Assembly (NCBI GenBank): GCA_025210335.1
Contig: JAOARY010000015.1
Location: forward strand, 1-43,729
Direction: 5' to 3'
Source of the DNA: Peptostreptococcaceae bacterium
Lineage (GTDB): Bacteria; Bacillota; Clostridia; Peptostreptococcales; Peptostreptococcaceae
Length of the DNA: 43,729 nt
The notes below the pieces were generated by a model. It was not told the origin of the DNA and searched no databases. It saw only the letters and a list, made by a program, of their open reading frames with translations. Made by a program: the position numbers and the translations under genes. Numbering within the stretch: position 1 is the stretch's first letter; the number at the start of each line of letters is the position of its first letter. This document shows positions 41,089 to 43,729 of this stretch, piece by piece.

Positions 41089-43545
41089 ATGAAAATAGTT
41101 ATTGTAGGTGGTGTTGCAGGGGGTGCTACAGCAGCAGCTAGACTTAGAAGACTTGATGAAAAATCTGAGATTATAATGTTTGAAAGAGGGGAATATATTT
41201 CTTTTGCAAATTGTGGCTTACCATATTATATAGGTGGAACAATAAAAGAAAGAGATGCTTTGTTGGTACAAACTATAGAAGGAATGTCTAAAAAGTTTAA
41301 TTTAGACATTAGAAATTTAACTGAGGTATTAAAAATTAATAGAGATGACAAAATGGTAGAAGTTAAAAATTTAAAATCTGGCGAAATATATAAAGAAAGT
41401 TATGATAAATTAATTCTTTCTCCAGGTGCAAATCCAATTAAGCCTAAAATAGAAGGTATTGAAAACTGTAAAAATTTATTTACATTAAGAAATATACCGG
41501 ATACTGATAAAATTAAAAACTATGTAGATAAAAATAAACCTAAAAAAGCAGTAGTTATAGGTGGTGGTTTTATAGGTATAGAAATGGCAGAAAATTTATA
41601 CGATTTAGGATTAGAAGTGTCTATAGTAGAAATGGCAGATCAAATAATGGCAAATATAGATTATGAAATGGCTTGTATATTGCATGAACATATTGAATCT
41701 AAAGGTATAAAATTAATTTTAAAAGATGGAGTTAGTTCGTTTATAAACGAAGGAAAAAATATAAAGCTTTCTAGTGGTAAGATATTAGATAGTGATTTAA
41801 TAATACTATCAATAGGTGTCTTTCCAGAAAATAAATTGATAAAAGATGCTAAATTAGATATTGGTGAACGTGGAGGTATAGTTGTAGATGAATATCTAAG
41901 AACTAAAGATGAAGATATTTATGCTATAGGTGATGCTATAGAGGTAAAAGATTATATACTAAATACAAAAACAATGATACCGTTAGCATGGCCTGCTAAC
42001 AGACAAGGTAGAATTGTTTGTGATAATATATATGGTAAAAATATAAAATATAATGGGACACTTGGAACTTCAGTTGCAAAAGTTTTTGATATGACTGTAT
42101 CGTCTACTGGGTTAAATGAAAAAATTTTAAAGCGCTTAAATAAAAATTATGATGTAATTCACATACATCCAGGTTCACATGCAGGATATTACCCAGGAGC
42201 TTTTCCAATTGCTTTAAAACTAACTTTTAGCAAAGATGATGGAACTATTTTTGGTGTGCAATCAGTTGGGTATAAAGGTGTGGAAAAAAGAGTTGATGTG
42301 ATTGCAACAGCAATAAAAGGGGGGCTTAGGGTATATGACTTATCAGATTTAGAATTGGCTTATGCACCTCCATATTCTTCAGCTAAAGATCCTGTTAATA
42401 TGCTTGGATATGTATCGACTAATATTTATGAAGGAATTTATGAACAAGTACAGTATTATCAAATAGATGAAATTATAAAAAATGGTGGAGTATTGGTGGA
42501 TGTAAGAGATATAATGGAAAGAGATATGGGATATATAGAAGGTTCTATAAATATTCCTCTATCAGAGCTTAGAGAACGATTAAATGAATTAGATAAAAGT
42601 AAAAGAATCTATGTAACTTGTCAAGTTGGATTAAGAGGATATTTGGCAGTTAGGATATTGAACCAAAATGGTTTTAAAGCTATAAATTTAGATGGAGGAT
42701 ATAGAACTTATTCATCTGTGTATGGTTCCAATATATTAAATAGTTGTGATATGGATATAGATGATAGTGGTGTTGCTCATATGGTTTGTAATGATAAAGA
42801 AATTGATGTTCATGTTAATATAGATGCATGTGGGCTACAGTGCCCAGGACCAATTAAGAAGGTATTTGATTCGATAAATAACATGAGCAAAGGTCAAATT
42901 TTAGAAATACATGTAACAGACCCTGGGTTTACAAAAGATATAAAAGCTTGGTGCAAAAAAACCGGAAATATTTTATTAAAAACTGATTTTGATGGGAGTA
43001 AATTTAAAGCGTTAATACAAAAGGGTGAAAAATTAAAAATTACTAATCAAAATCAAATATGTGAAACTAAAATTAAAGAAAATGCTACATTGGTTGTATT
43101 TAGCCAAGATTTAGATAAAGCTATGGCATCATTTATAATCGCAACAGGTGCTGCTTCAATGGGTAAGAAAGTTACTATGTTTTTTACATTTTGGGGTCTT
43201 AATATACTTAGAAAGAATCAACATATTCATGTGAAAAAAGATGGTCTAGAAACAATGTTTTCTAGAATGATGCCAAGAGGAGTTTCAAATCTTCCTATTT
43301 CAAATATGAATATGCTTGGTATGGGATCGAAGATGATAAAGCATGTTATGGAAAAGAAAAATGTAGATAGTTTAGAGACTCTTATGAAAAATGCTATGGA
43401 TATGGGAATTAAGTTAGTTGCTTGTACAATGTCTATGGATGTAATGGGAATAAAAGAAGAAGAACTTATTGATGGAGTAGAATTTGGTGGAGTAGCTTCA
43501 TATCTTGGTGAAGCTGAAGACTCAAATTTAAACTTATTTATATAA
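41089..43545 (+). CDS. four-domain sulfur-handling fusion: CoA-disulfide reductase, rhodanese, TusA, DsrE
   Basis: 818 residues. Residues 1-450 form an FAD/NAD(P)H disulfide reductase of the CoA-disulfide/persulfide reductase type (GGVAGGATAAARLRR, redox Cys42 in NCGLPYYIGG, second nucleotide site VIGGGFIGIEMAE, AIGDA). About 460-545 is a rhodanese domain with Cys511 in CQVGLRG. About 575-650 is a TusA/SirA domain with Cys585 in LQCPGPI. About 665-818 is a DsrE-like domain with Cys779 in ACTMSMD. All four active-site cysteines are intact. It would reduce persulfides or polysulfide and pass sulfane sulfur between domains. ATG 41089 behind AAGGAGGGG is the start; an upstream in-frame ATG at 41062 has no RBS. 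Confidence 0.9.
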   Translation: MKIVIVGGVAGGATAAARLRRLDEKSEIIMFERGEYISFANCGLPYYIGGTIKERDALLVQTIEGMSKKFNLDIRNLTEVLKINRDDKMVEVKNLKSGEIYKESYDKLILSPGANPIKPKIEGIENCKNLFTLRNIPDTDKIKNYVDKNKPKKAVVIGGGFIGIEMAENLYDLGLEVSIVEMADQIMANIDYEMACILHEHIESKGIKLILKDGVSSFINEGKNIKLSSGKILDSDLIILSIGVFPENKLIKDAKLDIGERGGIVVDEYLRTKDEDIYAIGDAIEVKDYILNTKTMIPLAWPANRQGRIVCDNIYGKNIKYNGTLGTSVAKVFDMTVSSTGLNEKILKRLNKNYDVIHIHPGSHAGYYPGAFPIALKLTFSKDDGTIFGVQSVGYKGVEKRVDVIATAIKGGLRVYDLSDLELAYAPPYSSAKDPVNMLGYVSTNIYEGIYEQVQYYQIDEIIKNGGVLVDVRDIMERDMGYIEGSINIPLSELRERLNELDKSKRIYVTCQVGLRGYLAVRILNQNGFKAINLDGGYRTYSSVYGSNILNSCDMDIDDSGVAHMVCNDKEIDVHVNIDACGLQCPGPIKKVFDSINNMSKGQILEIHVTDPGFTKDIKAWCKKTGNILLKTDFDGSKFKALIQKGEKLKITNQNQICETKIKENATLVVFSQDLDKAMASFIIATGAASMGKKVTMFFTFWGLNILRKNQHIHVKKDGLETMFSRMMPRGVSNLPISNMNMLGMGSKMIKHVMEKKNVDSLETLMKNAMDMGIKLVACTMSMDVMGIKEEELIDGVEFGGVASYLGEAEDSNLNLFI

Positions 43546-43729
43546 ATTTAAGATTTAAATTTCATATATTAATAAAAACCCTATATAATTATTTTGGTTC
43601 TTTGTCAAATGGTGTTGGTGAAGAATTTTAGCAAGAAAATAATGTAATCTTTTAAGGTAGTATGAAAATGAAAAAACTCATTTTTATGCTACCTTTATTT
43701 TGTTAATAGATGAAATATCCATATTTATA
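43546..43729 (+). other. gene-free end of window with terminator and possible IS end
   Basis: A hairpin with 18-base arms at 43654-43671 and 43678-43695 (AAGGTAGTATGAAAATGA against TCATTTTTATGCTACCTT, including G-T pairs) is followed by TATTTTG and may terminate the fusion-enzyme transcript. Just before it, GGTTCTTTGTCAAATGGTGT (from 43595) resembles, from memory, the terminal repeat of ISL3-family insertion sequences; no transposase is in the window. Confidence 0.4.

Overview
The window is a very AT-rich stretch of chromosome from a low-GC anaerobic member of the Clostridia (Bacillota). This is inferred from several things. The relA-dtd-MBL-hemZ-aspS gene order is clostridial. There is an NAD-linked [FeFe]-hydrogenase gene set and a clostridial ornithine-racemase-type gene. 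A leucine-operon T-box leader is present, AGGAGG-type ribosome binding sites are strong, and TTG/GTG starts are frequent. No phage, plasmid, CRISPR array or complete insertion sequence is visible, and no tRNA gene was recognised.

Layout. 1-5900: end of relA (cut by the window edge), dtd, a glyoxalase-II-like hydrolase, hemZ and aspS; hisS, often found between hemZ and aspS, is absent. 6004-7009: a small membrane protein, a CsoR-type repressor and an RseC-like membrane protein. 7006-8246 (minus): a split threonine/serine-exporter-like pair. 8525-9757: glyA. 9793-9895: a short inverted-repeat element. 9922-12365: a degenerate sigma-54-activator-like regulator overlapping an ornithine-racemase-like gene, convergent with an AbgT-family transporter (12399-13961, minus). 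13962-14879: gene-free AT-rich DNA. 14880-19051: hydC-hydB-hydA, encoding a probable NAD/ferredoxin-linked [FeFe] hydrogenase. 19151-19504: RNase P RNA with its own consensus-like promoter. 19548-20909 (minus): a leaderless anthrax-lethal-factor-like (M34) metalloprotease homologue. 21034-22960: a MATE exporter divergent from a MarR regulator, with a duplicated operator between them. 23031-27757: promoter, T-box and leuA-leuC-leuD-leuB. 27883-29241 (minus): a second MATE exporter. 29419-29583: a 54-residue Cys-rich protein. 29788-36182: pcrA/uvrD helicase, M18 aminopeptidase, patatin-like lipase, a degenerate metallophosphoesterase and an unrecognised 336-residue protein. 36195-36299: a second inverted-repeat element resembling the first. 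36315-40385 (minus): a CyuA/UPF0597 cysteine-desulfidase-like protein, bioB with a probable BirA operator, a 107-residue unknown and a YhcC-type radical SAM protein. 40651-43545: an ArsR regulator followed by a four-domain sulfur-handling fusion protein (CoA-disulfide reductase, rhodanese, TusA, DsrE).

How the genes fit together. The hydrogenase set disposes of reductant in fermentation. The leu operon is controlled by leucyl-tRNA charging. The regulator and racemase point to amino-acid metabolism, with the AbgT transporter a possible partner. The ArsR plus fusion protein form a probable persulfide or sulfane-sulfur response module. The most notable observations are these: the regulator lacks GAFTGA and the Walker B acidic pair; BioB has Ser where the first [2Fe-2S] Cys ligand is expected; the bioB promoter is nested between a terminator and a BirA-like operator; the lethal-factor-like protease carries an eCIS-effector-like N-terminal motif; and two approximately 104-bp elements look related. 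No clearly new multi-gene system could be demonstrated from sequence alone.
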